A program made the position numbers and the translations under genes. Positions 24,282-32,601 of a DNA stretch of 39,496 nt are shown here, in pieces; positions within the stretch are counted from its first letter, which is position 1; every line of letters starts with the position of its first letter. The stretch covers positions 1 through 39,496 of the forward strand of contig JAGKWS010000027.1 of the NCBI GenBank assembly GCA_021151685.1. Direction: 5' to 3'. The notes beneath the pieces are model-generated. The model had not been told where the DNA came from, ran no database searches, and was given only the letters and a program-made list of their open reading frames with translations. This stretch comes from Chitinophagaceae bacterium (GTDB lineage: Bacteria; Bacteroidota; Bacteroidia; Chitinophagales; Chitinophagaceae).

Positions 24282-24301
24282 TATATGGAATCACATCCGT
24301 A

Positions 24302-25252
24302 CTATTTCTTACTCAGGTTCTTCAGCATATCTGCTGTCATCCTCGCCAGGTCAAATTCGTGTTTCCAGCCCCAATGCTCCCGGGCCGTGCTGTCGTCTAT
24401 GCTCTTGGGCCACCCATCCGCTATTGCCTGCCTGAAGTCGGGCGCATAGCTGATGTTGAATTCCGGAATGTGTACCCTTATTGCATCGGCTATTTCCTTT
24501 GGCGAAAAACTCATGGCCGATAGATTATACGCCATGCGCGTCAGCATTTTTTCGGCAGGTGCTTCCATCAGCTCTATAGTACCGCGTATCGCATCATCCA
24601 TATACATCATGGGCAGATACGTATTTTCAGACAGGAAGCAATTGTAGCTACCCTTACTCAGGGCTTCGTGGTATATCTCTACCGCATAGTCGGTAGTGCC
24701 ACCACCCGGTGCCGATTTCCAACTGATGAGCCCCGGATAGCGTATACTCCGCACATCCAGTCCCCAACGTTGGTGGTAGTACTGGCACCATAGCTCGCCG
24801 GCATACTTGCTCACACCATATACCGTACGTGGCTCCACAATAGTTTGTTGTGGCGTATTATCGCGTGGTGTGGTAGGGCCAAACACCGCTATAGAGCTGG
24901 GCCAGTATATCTTGGCTACTTTCTCTTGCACAGCTATATCCAACAGTTGCAGCAGGCTCTGCATATTGATGTCCCACGCCATCTTCGGGTTCTTTTCGCC
25001 CGTTGCCGATAGCAGTGCCGCCAGCAGGTACACCTGTGTTATTCCTTCTTTTACTATCAGTTCGCGTATAGCGGTACCATTCATAGCATCCAGTACCACA
25101 TACGGGCCACGGTCTTTCAGCATCGGGTGCGCTTCCTCACGTATATCCGAAGCAATAACGTTGTCTGCCCCATAAGAAACGCGCAACGCAGCAACGAGTT
25201 CAACGCCGATCTGACCACCGGCACCAATTACAAGAACTTTATCCTTTTTCAT
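24302..25252 (-). CDS. tdh: SDR-type L-threonine 3-dehydrogenase (epimerase-like)
   Basis: A 316-residue extended SDR. The Rossmann motif GAGGQIG is at 10-16. PSSIAVFGP, the catalytic YGVSK (Tyr145, Lys149) and the RYPGLISWK block are specific features of the epimerase-like L-threonine dehydrogenases common in Bacteroidota. The enzyme oxidises L-threonine with NAD+ to 2-amino-3-oxobutyrate, which splits into glycine and acetyl-CoA by KBL or decays to aminoacetone. No kbl gene is adjacent. glyA, another threonine/glycine enzyme, lies 7.3 kb away on the opposite strand. Confusion with UDP-sugar epimerases is possible but the SxTGE-like region (LLSATGEKNP) supports Tdh. Confidence 0.88.
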   Translation of the reverse strand: MKKDKVLVIGAGGQIGVELVAALRVSYGADNVIASDIREEAHPMLKDRGPYVVLDAMNGTAIRELIVKEGITQVYLLAALLSATGEKNPKMAWDINMQSLLQLLDIAVQEKVAKIYWPSSIAVFGPTTPRDNTPQQTIVEPRTVYGVSKYAGELWCQYYHQRWGLDVRSIRYPGLISWKSAPGGGTTDYAVEIYHEALSKGSYNCFLSENTYLPMMYMDDAIRGTIELMEAPAEKMLTRMAYNLSAMSFSPKEIADAIRVHIPEFNISYAPDFRQAIADGWPKSIDDSTAREHWGWKHEFDLARMTADMLKNLSKK

Positions 25253-25327
25253 GTGTCAATTGAAGTGCGCTAAAGTAGTAACAAGACGTGTGTTAAGCAA
25301 ATAAAAAATCTACAAAAAACCACAATG

Positions 25328-26005
25328 CTATGGCCTTGGCATCATAGGTTGCCATATAGCCGGCGAAGCCGGCACACCCGTCAGGCTCTCTACCAACGCA
25401 GCCACCAAATCGGTACGCGTCAGCCCCGCTTGTTCCTCCAGCATAGCCCACACATCGGCAGGCATATACCGCAACCCCGATGGTATATTCAGCTTCCACA
25501 AGTCATGCTCCTTCACAAAACCAAATGCTACCCCGGCCTTGCCTGCTGTATCCAGAAACTCCACCTCGGCATGTTCATCATCCTTCATACTTACTGAAAG
25601 GTGATACCGCTTCTGCCATTCCTCCTGGTCGCTGTTCACCAGCCCCATTTTCACCAATTTTTCAAAAAGGGTAGTACCAGTCAGCCCTCGCACTTCGGTA
25701 GCTGGCATAGTGTGGCGCACGGCAAAAACTATGATACCCTTATCATAACTCAGGTTGCGCACAGTGGCACTATCGGCATACAATATTATAGGTAGCAAAT
25801 CGCTGTAATACTGTACCGATGCAGCATCTATACACTGCACCGCCTTGCTTCCCTGCCGCAAAGCGGTAAACCGGCGATAGTCGCCAAACGTTTGCAAAAT
25901 CTTTTTTTTCTCATCTTGCCTGTTGGTACAGGCAGCAAAAAACAGCATGGTGCCGGCCATGCCCATCAGTATACCAACTACTAAAAACAGATGCTTTAAC
26001 CTCAC
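25328..26005 (-). CDS. Hypothetical lipoprotein
   Basis: A 225-residue protein that I do not recognise. It starts with GTG at 26005. Residues 1-26 are a lipoprotein-type signal (ILMGMAGTMLFFAAC-TNRQ, Cys near 26). The mature part is alpha/beta with no catalytic motif visible. A segment SVSMKDDEHAEVEFLDTAGKAGVAFGFVKEHDLWKLNIP resembles an NTF2- or DUF4878-like lipoprotein fold (charge then a W-K-L strand). It is probably anchored in the periplasm. It is divergent from gpsA, with 57 bases between the starts. Confidence 0.7.
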   Translation of the reverse strand: MRLKHLFLVVGILMGMAGTMLFFAACTNRQDEKKKILQTFGDYRRFTALRQGSKAVQCIDAASVQYYSDLLPIILYADSATVRNLSYDKGIIVFAVRHTMPATEVRGLTGTTLFEKLVKMGLVNSDQEEWQKRYHLSVSMKDDEHAEVEFLDTAGKAGVAFGFVKEHDLWKLNIPSGLRYMPADVWAMLEEQAGLTRTDLVAALVESLTGVPASPAIWQPMMPRP

Positions 26006-26030
26006 GGGCTACAAAATACAGCAAAAACAG

Positions 26031-26038
26031 TACTTTTG
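26031..26038 (+). promoter_or_regulatory. Putative -7 element of the gpsA promoter
   Basis: TACTTTTG matches TAnnTTTG and lies 25 bases before the gpsA TTG start. A -33 TTTG is not present at the usual distance. Confidence 0.35.
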
Positions 26039-26062
26039 ACCCTTTAGAATTTCCATAACATC

Positions 26063-27082
26063 TTGAGCGACACCATAGGACAAATAGGAATCATAGGTAA
26101 CGGCAGTTGGGGCACGGCTCTGGCCAAGATACTTACCGACAACGGGCATCAGCTATACTGGTGGGTACGTAACGATGAGGCGATACTATCACTCAGCACC
26201 CGCCATCACAATCCGCACTACCTCACCTCGGTACGGTTCCTCCCCGGTACTATCATTCCCACCAAAGACCTTGCCGGTATGATGGCCATATGCGATACGC
26301 TGATAGTGGCGGTACCATCGGCCTATGCACAGGGGGTTATAGACCAGATACCTGCCGAGGTCTGGAAAACGAAAAAAGTAATTTCTGCCATCAAGGGAAT
26401 ACTGCCCAATGCCAACCTGCTGCTGAACGACTACATGACCGAAACATTTGGCATGCCACTGCAACAGTATGTAGCCATTACCGGCCCCTGCCATGCCGAG
26501 GAAGTAGCGTACGAACGGCTATCTTACCTCACATTTTCCGGCCTTAACGATGGGCTTACCGGCAATGTGGCACAGGCATTCAGAAACAGCTACATCAATA
26601 CCACGCACAATCACGATATCTGGGGGGCGCAGTTTGCCGCCGTACTCAAGAATATATATGCCATTGGGGCCGGCATTGCCCACTCGCTCGATTATGGAGA
26701 TAACTTCCTCAGCGTGTACGCTACCAATTGCTACCGCGAGATGTATGGCTTCCTCCAAAATCATTTCGAAAAAGTTCACCCATCCGACGAACATCCCGAT
26801 TTTCATACCAGTGCCTACCTCGGCGATCTGCTCGTTACCTGCTACTCGCTACACAGCCGCAACCGCACCTTTGGTGCCATGATAGGCAAGGGCTACTCGG
26901 TAAAAGCAGCCACACTGGAAATGAACATGGTTGCCGAAGGCTACTATGCATCGCGTGGCATGCAGGCCATATCGGCACAATACCAAATTGCTATTCCCAT
27001 GGCATCAGTAATCTACGACATATTATGGCAGGGCTTGCCCGCACAAACATGTTTTGCCCGGCTCGAAAAAATGATGAGCTGA
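26063..27082 (+). CDS. gpsA: NAD(P)+-dependent glycerol-3-phosphate dehydrogenase
   Basis: A 339-residue enzyme using a TTG start; no ATG lies between it and the conserved N-terminus IGIIGNGSWGTALAKIL. The nucleotide-binding GxGxWG motif is intact. AIKGI, TGPCHAEEV and the catalytic lysine at position 196 (VLKNIYAIGAGIAHSL) follow in family order. It reduces dihydroxyacetone phosphate to sn-glycerol 3-phosphate for phospholipid synthesis in the cytosol. It is alone on its strand and ends at a strong bidirectional terminator. Confidence 0.96.
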   Translation: MSDTIGQIGIIGNGSWGTALAKILTDNGHQLYWWVRNDEAILSLSTRHHNPHYLTSVRFLPGTIIPTKDLAGMMAICDTLIVAVPSAYAQGVIDQIPAEVWKTKKVISAIKGILPNANLLLNDYMTETFGMPLQQYVAITGPCHAEEVAYERLSYLTFSGLNDGLTGNVAQAFRNSYINTTHNHDIWGAQFAAVLKNIYAIGAGIAHSLDYGDNFLSVYATNCYREMYGFLQNHFEKVHPSDEHPDFHTSAYLGDLLVTCYSLHSRNRTFGAMIGKGYSVKAATLEMNMVAEGYYASRGMQAISAQYQIAIPMASVIYDILWQGLPAQTCFARLEKMMS

Positions 27083-27128
27083 TACCTATGTCATTCATGC
27101 AAAGGCCCGTAAGCCTGTACATATACAC

Positions 27129-27166
27129 AATAAAAATGGTGGACTTCACAGTCCACCATTTTTATT
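27129..27166. terminator. Bidirectional terminator between gpsA and the HU gene
   Basis: A stem of at least 14 bp, AAAAATGGTGGACT (27132-27145) with AGTCCACCATTTTT (27150-27163), extended by A-T pairs to 27129-27166, loop TCAC. The A/T ends supply a T tract on both strands. Confidence 0.9.
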
Positions 27167-27184
27167 ACAAATAATGTAAAAGTA

Positions 27185-27466
27185 TTATTTTTTGCTACTG
27201 ATTTTGGTTGCGAATTCTTTACCTGCCTTGAACTTTGGCACTTTGCGCGCCTTTATTTTTATAACGGCACCCGTCTGCGGGTTACGACCGTTACGGGCTG
27301 AACGCTCAGATACCGAGAATGTCCCAAAGCCCACCAATGTAACACGTTCTCCTTTTTTCAGCGTTGTAACCACAGCGTTTGTAAATGAGTCAAGCGCATC
27401 ATTTGCCTGGCTTTTTGTTATGCCTGCATCTTTTGCAAGCTTATCTATTAACTCAGCTTTGTTCAT
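27185..27466 (-). CDS. HU-family DNA-binding protein
   Basis: A 93-residue histone-like protein starting MNKAELIDKLAKDAGITKSQ at 27466. The beta-arm signature GFGTFSVSERSARNGRNPQTG is intact, including the Asn-Pro that intercalates DNA. The C-terminus KVPKFKAGKEF is typical. It binds and bends DNA as a dimer and organises the nucleoid. It is expressed from a perfect promoter (27508-27538) and ended by the bidirectional terminator. Confidence 0.97.
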   Translation of the reverse strand: MNKAELIDKLAKDAGITKSQANDALDSFTNAVVTTLKKGERVTLVGFGTFSVSERSARNGRNPQTGAVIKIKARKVPKFKAGKEFATKISSKK

Positions 27467-27507
27467 AACTGTTTGATTTTTTGTCGTGAAATAAATTTGT
27501 GGATAGA

Positions 27508-27538
27508 CAAATATACTCACCTTTACTACACTTCCAAA
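27508..27538 (-). promoter_or_regulatory. Consensus promoter of the HU gene (TTTG-N19-TATATTTG)
   Basis: On the minus strand TTTG (27535-27538), 19 bases, then TATATTTG (27508-27515) match the Bacteroidota housekeeping promoter exactly. Transcription would start near 27501, giving a leader of about 35 bases. Confidence 0.8.
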
Positions 27539-27632
27539 CAACAAAACACTTTTTTTTGTCTGTAATGTTGTTCCCGCACGTCAACCACCTCAACAAAACA
27601 ATAACAAATATTTTGTTAACAAAAACAACACA

Positions 27633-27935
27633 TTACAGCACTTCCATTACCGATCTGAACGCAACAAAACGCCCTCCAAAACGGGCAAATGCTTTGTCGC
27701 GCATGGTTTGTGCATGCACATCTATATACTGGTTATACTCGGCCATACTTTGGCAGGTATACTGTGCCGAAAAAGTAATGCCGTCTGTTTCGTCCTGTTC
27801 CAATAAGCGACACAAACGGTATTCGGCAAAGAGCCCCGTAGTCATCAAATCGGGCATATGCTCCTGCAGCATCCACTGTGCCCACTCATCGGCTATTTCG
27901 TTCTCTACCTTTACGGTTACGTTGTAGATAATCAT
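27633..27935 (-). CDS. DUF4286 family protein
   Basis: A 100-residue cytosolic protein matching DUF4286 end to end: MIIYNVTVKVENEIADEWAQWM, then EHMPDLMTTGLF, then MRDKAFARFGGRFVAFRSVM. The fold is a ferredoxin-like alpha/beta sandwich, like stress-responsive A/B barrel proteins. No biochemical role is known. It is almost universal in Bacteroidota. A good promoter stands at 27959-27989. Confidence 0.9.
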   Translation of the reverse strand: MIIYNVTVKVENEIADEWAQWMLQEHMPDLMTTGLFAEYRLCRLLEQDETDGITFSAQYTCQSMAEYNQYIDVHAQTMRDKAFARFGGRFVAFRSVMEVL

Positions 27936-27958
27936 ATTCTATTGTCTTTATATTCTAT

Positions 27959-27989
27959 CAAATGTAAGTGAAGATGTGCTGTACACCAA
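27959..27989 (-). promoter_or_regulatory. Promoter of the DUF4286 gene (TTGG-N19-TACATTTG)
   Basis: On the minus strand TTGG (27986-27989), 19 bases, then TACATTTG (27959-27966). The -7 element is perfect and the -33 element is one base off TTTG. It lies 24 bases before the ATG. Confidence 0.6.
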
Positions 27990-28002
27990 CCATTATCAAA
28001 CC

Positions 28003-29223
28003 CTATCCTTGCATAGCCTGTGCAGCCACCCAGCCACTACTCCATGCATGCTGAAAGTTGTACCCACCCGTTATGCCATCCACATCTATTATTTCACCTG
28101 CAAAAAACAGTCCCGGCAGCTTCCGGCTCTGCATAGTTTGCGCATCTATCTCGGCAATGTTAATACCACCGCTGGTTACAAATTCTTCCTTAAAGGTTGT
28201 TTTACCAGCCACATCATACGTATCGCGCAGCAGGTGTTCTGCCAGCTTGTTACGGGCAGCAGCAGGCAGGTCGGCCCAGCGGGTGGTTGGTGTTATGGCA
28301 CACCGTGGCATCATATACTCCCACAAACGACGAGGAATAGCAAACGGATTCTTGTTTACTACAAATGCAGTACCATTCGATAGTCGCATACCATTCACCA
28401 CTTCCATAAAATCTTCGGTAGTTGCTTTGCCCAACCAGTTAATAACCACCCTGAAGCGGTAATTGCATGCGGCCAGCTCGCGGGCTGCTATAGCTGATGT
28501 GCGCAAAATAGCCGGACCACTAAAGCCCCAATGGGTTATCAATACAGGCCCTGTTTGCACCGCCTTGCTGCCTGCCACCTTTACAGCCGCCTCGGGCACA
28601 CTCAGCCCCATCAGTGCCGATATAGGATGTTTCGGCACATTAAACGTAAATAGCGATGGCACAGGCACCACTATATTATGCCCCAACGCCATTAGCCAGT
28701 TATACTGGTCGGCCTTGGGGTATCCACCTGTTGTTATCAGCACCTTATCGGCATGGGCAGTGCTGCCATCGGCAAAAGAAATGCTGAATGGGTGTACCCC
28801 TTCAGGCGTAGGTACAATGGCCGTTACCGCCTTATTAAACTGAACCACTACCCCTCTGCGCATCATCTCCTTCCACAGGCAGTCTATTATGGTCTGCGAG
28901 TCATCGGTAACAGGAAACATTCTGCCATCTTCTTCGGCCTTCAGCGTTACCCCTCGTGTTGCAAACCAATCTATTGTTTGTTCCGGCCCAAACCGGTGCA
29001 GCGTTCGGCGCAGCAATTGTTTGCCTCGCGGATACCGGTCTACCAGCACAGGTATATCAAAGCACTGATGCGTTACATTGCATCGCCCCCCACCCGATAC
29101 CTTTACTTTTTGCAGGACCTTGCTTGTTTTCTCATACACCACCACCTCCGTCCCTGCCTCCTGTCTTATATTGGCAGCCGCAAAACAACCCGCAGCACCG
29201 GCACCTATTATTGCAATTTTCAT
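28003..29223 (-). CDS. HI0933/YhiN-family flavoprotein
   Basis: A 406-residue NAD(P)/FAD-dependent oxidoreductase starting MKIAIIGAGAAGCFAA, with the FAD motif GxGxxG at 7-12. KVSGGGRCNVTH is the hallmark of the HI0933-like/YhiN family, followed by EEDGRMFP and the second dinucleotide motif VLITTGGYPKA. The C-terminus PGLFFAGEIIDVDGITGGYNFQHAWSSG completes the family pattern. These are putative aminoacetone oxidases or flavin hydroxylases of uncertain substrate. Aminoacetone arises from threonine dehydrogenase, and tdh lies 3 kb away; a link is possible but the genes are not in one operon. Confidence 0.92.
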   Translation of the reverse strand: MKIAIIGAGAAGCFAAANIRQEAGTEVVVYEKTSKVLQKVKVSGGGRCNVTHQCFDIPVLVDRYPRGKQLLRRTLHRFGPEQTIDWFATRGVTLKAEEDGRMFPVTDDSQTIIDCLWKEMMRRGVVVQFNKAVTAIVPTPEGVHPFSISFADGSTAHADKVLITTGGYPKADQYNWLMALGHNIVVPVPSLFTFNVPKHPISALMGLSVPEAAVKVAGSKAVQTGPVLITHWGFSGPAILRTSAIAARELAACNYRFRVVINWLGKATTEDFMEVVNGMRLSNGTAFVVNKNPFAIPRRLWEYMMPRCAITPTTRWADLPAAARNKLAEHLLRDTYDVAGKTTFKEEFVTSGGINIAEIDAQTMQSRKLPGLFFAGEIIDVDGITGGYNFQHAWSSGWVAAQAMQG

Positions 29224-29279
29224 AACGCATACACAGTACACTTCTGTTGCCACCGTGAAGGGTACAAAGATAACCCGGC

Positions 29280-29444
29280 TTAGAGCCTGTTTAAGATATA
29301 TTGCTTGTGTTTATTCTGAATGTTGCTTTTGAGCGAAGCGAGGCACACTTTTCAACAATAGCTCTTCTTATCTTTTGACTGTAACAGTGTTGCAGCCAAA
29401 ACATACATAGTAGAAACGCAATAAAAAATTTGTACAGGCTCTTA
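29280..29444. mobile_element. MITE-like element, copy A (159 bp plus TTA duplications)
   Basis: A non-coding element at 29283-29441 bounded by TTA on both sides (29280-29282, 29442-29444). It begins GAGCCTGTTTAAGATATATT and ends in ACAGGCTC; the right terminal repeat has decayed. It shares the inner block TTTTGAGCGAAGCGAGGCAC and GTTGCAGCCAAAAC with copies B and C. It has no open frame, so it must move by a transposase supplied elsewhere. Confidence 0.8.
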
Positions 29445-29450
29445 ACTTTG
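29443..29450 (+). promoter_or_regulatory. Putative -7 element of the MFS gene at the edge of MITE A
   Basis: TAACTTTG fits TAnnTTTG; its first two bases are the last two of the right-hand TTA of MITE A. The ATG is 52 bases further on. No TTTG lies 19 bases upstream, though an off-spacing TTTG is present within the element. Confidence 0.4.
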
Positions 29451-29501
29451 CACCCTGCTCTTTCACAGCACGTTTTTGTCAATTACTATACCCTTCATAA
29501 T

Positions 29502-30725
29502 ATGAAAAAAATAACAGCTCTATACCGCAACGCCTACAGCGGCCTGTCGCCTGCCATGTGGTGGCTGTCCTTGGTCATGCTCATCAACCGTAGTGGTACT
29601 ATGGTAGTCCCCTTTATGACACTCTACCTCACCACCTCCCTTGGCTGCACTATTGCCAAGGCTTCCCTGGTGATGGCTATCTTCGGTATTGGTGCCGTTT
29701 GTGGTGGCATACTGGGTGGCAAGCTTACCGACAAGTTTGGCTTTTACAACGTACAGTTGGTAGCATTGCTGTGTGGGGGTGCCATGTTTCTGGTACTGGG
29801 ACAGTTGCACACCTACCCGGCCATATGCATCTGCACCTTTGCGCTGGCCGCGCTCAACGAGAGTTTTCGCCCGGCCAATGCCACCGCTGTGGCACACTAT
29901 AGCAACGAGGCCAATCGTACCCGCTGCTACTCACTCAATCGGCTGTCTGTCAACCTCGGCTGGGCCTTTGGCGGCGCACTTGGCGGTTTCATAGCCAGTT
30001 ACAACTACAATTTACTATTCTGGATAGATGGTTTCACCAACATTGGTGCAGCCATACTGCTCCTTATAGTATTGGCACCACAACGCAATAGTGCCACCCC
30101 CACCAGAAAAACAGTTGAGAAAAATACCCGCAGCAACACCGCATGGCAAGACACACCATACATGGTCTTTACCGGTGTTACCGTATTGTTTGGCATTTGT
30201 TTCTTTCAGCTATTTGCCACACAACCTGTCTTTTTCAAAGAAGTTTTCAAACTACAACCCTACCAGATAGGCTATACCATGGCCCTCAATGGCATACTCA
30301 TAGCCATTATAGAAATGCCCTTGATATACACACTCGAGCAAAAAAACAATTACATGCGCTTTATTGTAGCTGGTGTTATCTTATGTGCCTCCTCGTTTAT
30401 GGTACTCAATGTACTACCCGGCGGTATGGCATTAGCCATTACGGCCACCCTCATCGTTACCGCCGGCGAAATGATGTCTATGCCCTTCATGAACACATTC
30501 TGGACCAGCCGCACCAACAACCACAATCGTGGCCAGTATGCAGGGCTCTATACAGCAGCATGGTCTGTGGCACAGGTTATTGGCCCTTACACAGGCGGGC
30601 AGGTGGCACAGCACTGGGGCTACACCACACTATGGTGGTGTATTGGTGTTACAGGGCTGTTGTGTGCAGCCGGGTTCAACTGGCTCCGGGTAAACACAGC
30701 CAAATACCCCATACCTCAGGCATAG
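29502..30725 (+). CDS. Major facilitator superfamily transporter
   Basis: A 407-residue inner-membrane transporter with twelve predicted helices. The start at 29502 gives MKKITALYRNAYSGLSPAMWWLSLVMLINRSG, typical of the Bacteroidota drug/metabolite MFS group. Motif A GGKLTDKFG lies between helices 2 and 3 (about residues 70-79). The RPANATAVAHYS segment and the second-half GQYAGLYTAAWSVAQVIGPYTGG are characteristic of MdtH/YajR-type exporters. The substrate is unknown. It is flanked on both sides by copies of the same MITE (A before, B after). Confidence 0.92.
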   Translation: MKKITALYRNAYSGLSPAMWWLSLVMLINRSGTMVVPFMTLYLTTSLGCTIAKASLVMAIFGIGAVCGGILGGKLTDKFGFYNVQLVALLCGGAMFLVLGQLHTYPAICICTFALAALNESFRPANATAVAHYSNEANRTRCYSLNRLSVNLGWAFGGALGGFIASYNYNLLFWIDGFTNIGAAILLLIVLAPQRNSATPTRKTVEKNTRSNTAWQDTPYMVFTGVTVLFGICFFQLFATQPVFFKEVFKLQPYQIGYTMALNGILIAIIEMPLIYTLEQKNNYMRFIVAGVILCASSFMVLNVLPGGMALAITATLIVTAGEMMSMPFMNTFWTSRTNNHNRGQYAGLYTAAWSVAQVIGPYTGGQVAQHWGYTTLWWCIGVTGLLCAAGFNWLRVNTAKYPIPQA

Positions 30726-30806
30726 CCTGCCTTGCCAATCACAAAAGATACTATAACATGTATTTTATAGGTACTCATTACCACTACAAATAATAATTGC
30801 CTACTT

Positions 30807-30932
30807 TTAGAGCCTGTTTAAGATTTTATTGCTTGTGTTTTTTATAAAAGTTGTTTTTGAGCAAAACGAGGCACATATTGCAACCAAAACATCCATAAAA
30901 AGGGCAATGAATAAATCTTAAACCGGCTCTTA
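30807..30932. mobile_element. MITE-like element, copy B (120 bp plus TTA duplications)
   Basis: The element spans 30810-30929 with TTA at 30807-30809 and 30930-30932. The ends are well kept: GAGCCTGTTTAAGAT on the left and ATCTTAAACCGGCTC on the right form a 15-bp inverted repeat with one mismatch. It has the shared inner block TTTTTGAGCAAAACGAGGCA but lacks about 40 bases found in copies A and C. It fills most of the gap between the MFS and HD genes. Confidence 0.85.
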
Positions 30933-30957
30933 GTCTCGTTTTCAACAACTTGCCACC

Positions 30958-31539
30958 ATGCAGTTTGAACAAGTAAAAAAATTCATACTGGCCAAGCTTG
31001 AGGCAGAACTGCCCCGCAACCTCACATACCATAGTTTGGCACACATCAAAGATGTATATGCAGCAGCCACGCAACTGGCCGCTATGGAAAATGTGAGCCA
31101 CGAAGACACCATACTACTACTTACTGCTGTATTGTTTCACGATGCCGGGTTTCTTGTTCAGCAAAAAGAACACGAACAAATTGGTTGCGACATTGCCCGC
31201 CTTCACCTGCCCGCATACGGCTATTCACTATCGCAAATAGAACGCATCTGCGGCATGATAATGGCCACACGCATACCACAAACCCCGCACAACCTGCTGG
31301 AAGAAATAATTTGCGATGCCGACCTCGACTATCTGGGCCGCGACGACTTCTTCACCATAGGCAACAATCTCTACGACGAGCTCTGCATGTATGGCTTGCT
31401 GCAAACCGAAAACGACTGGAACATTTTGCAAGTACGCTTTCTCGAAAATCATCACTACTTCACCCAATCTGCCATCAAACTCCGCAAAGCAAAAAAAGAA
31501 GAACACCTCAACCTTGTACGATCCAAAATAACAAAATAA
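30958..31539 (+). CDS. HD-domain phosphohydrolase-like protein
   Basis: A 193-residue cytosolic protein with a complete HD metal site: His25 in YHSLAH, the HD pair His61-Asp62 in LFHDAGF, and Asp120/Asp122 in CDADLDYLG. Homologues are short HD proteins, probably metal-dependent phosphohydrolases on nucleotides or signalling molecules. The substrate is unknown. Its ATG lies 26 bases after MITE B. The YitT gene starts nine bases after its stop, so the two form an operon. Confidence 0.85.
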   Translation: MQFEQVKKFILAKLEAELPRNLTYHSLAHIKDVYAAATQLAAMENVSHEDTILLLTAVLFHDAGFLVQQKEHEQIGCDIARLHLPAYGYSLSQIERICGMIMATRIPQTPHNLLEEIICDADLDYLGRDDFFTIGNNLYDELCMYGLLQTENDWNILQVRFLENHHYFTQSAIKLRKAKKEEHLNLVRSKITK

Positions 31540-31548
31540 GTTTACCGG

Positions 31549-32421
31549 ATGAAATCTGTCAGTTCGCTGCCGCGCGCGGTTAAAGACGTTATTTATACAT
31601 TATTGGGTACCCTTATAGCAGGCTTCGCCCTCCGCAGCTTCCTCATACCCAATCACTTTCTCGATGGGGGTGTTACTGGCATGTCGCTCCTCTTGCACGA
31701 GGTTTATCACTACAACATTGCCATAGTCATCATATTGCTCAATATACCATTCATCATCGCAGGTGGCTTCCTTGTCAACAAAACATTTACCCTCAAAATG
31801 CTGGCGTGCATCATTGCCCTCGGCCTCTACCTCCAGTACTTCCCCTACCCCATCATCACTTCCGACAAATTGCTTGTATCCATATTCGGTGGCTTCTTTC
31901 TGGGCACAGGTATAGGGCTTGCTATGCGTGGTGGCTGCGCTATAGATGGTATAGAGGTGCTGGCACTATACACCCTCAAGCGTAGCAGCTTCACCATCAG
32001 CGAAATCATTTTGGGGCTCAACGTCATAATCTTCCTCATTGCCGGGGTAAAACTCGGGTTCGAGACCGTTTTATACTCTATGCTCACCTACTTTGCCGCA
32101 TCGCGTACCATCAGTTATGTAATAGAAGGTTTGGAAGAATATACAGGGGTCACCATTATATCTGGCAAGAGCAATGAAATAAAAGAGCAACTGGTAATGT
32201 CTATGGGCAAGGGTATTACCATCTATAAAGGCGAACGCGGGTATATGAAAGACAGCTTCGATGTACATCACGATTGCGATATTGTATTCACCATCGTTAC
32301 CCGGCTCGAGGTTCGCCGTCTCAAAAATGTAGTACACAGCCTCGACCCCAAGGCTTTCATCTTCACCAACACCATCAAAGAAGCTGCAGGCGGTGTGCTA
32401 AAACACCACAGAGGCCACTAA
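31549..32421 (+). CDS. YitT family membrane protein
   Basis: A 290-residue protein. Five to six membrane helices (about 14-200) carry the YitT pattern: FLIPNHFLDGGVTGMSLLLHE, then GTGIGLAMRGGCAIDGIEVLALY, and finally a cytosolic DUF2179 domain (about 200-285, GKGITIYKGERGYM, then IFTIVTRLEVRRLKNVV). The function is unproved; the fold suggests a transporter with a ligand-sensing cytosolic domain. It is co-transcribed with the HD gene. Confidence 0.9.
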   Translation: MKSVSSLPRAVKDVIYTLLGTLIAGFALRSFLIPNHFLDGGVTGMSLLLHEVYHYNIAIVIILLNIPFIIAGGFLVNKTFTLKMLACIIALGLYLQYFPYPIITSDKLLVSIFGGFFLGTGIGLAMRGGCAIDGIEVLALYTLKRSSFTISEIILGLNVIIFLIAGVKLGFETVLYSMLTYFAASRTISYVIEGLEEYTGVTIISGKSNEIKEQLVMSMGKGITIYKGERGYMKDSFDVHHDCDIVFTIVTRLEVRRLKNVVHSLDPKAFIFTNTIKEAAGGVLKHHRGH

Positions 32422-32601
32422 TATCGCCACCACCATAAATGCATTGCACCTGCTACTGCCCGCCCATCAGCGGGCAGTAGCTTTTACACCACACCGCCTC
32501 GCCTATGCCACAAAACAAATAGTTTACCGCATACCAGAAAACTGTAACACACTTTTCTCATTCTTAGTTACGACCTTTGCACCGTTCAAACATAGCACAA
32601 C

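Noticed and set aside
30143..30793. A 216-codon plus-strand frame inside the MFS gene
   Set aside because: It is out of frame with a well-defined transporter and has abnormal His/Cys/Arg content.
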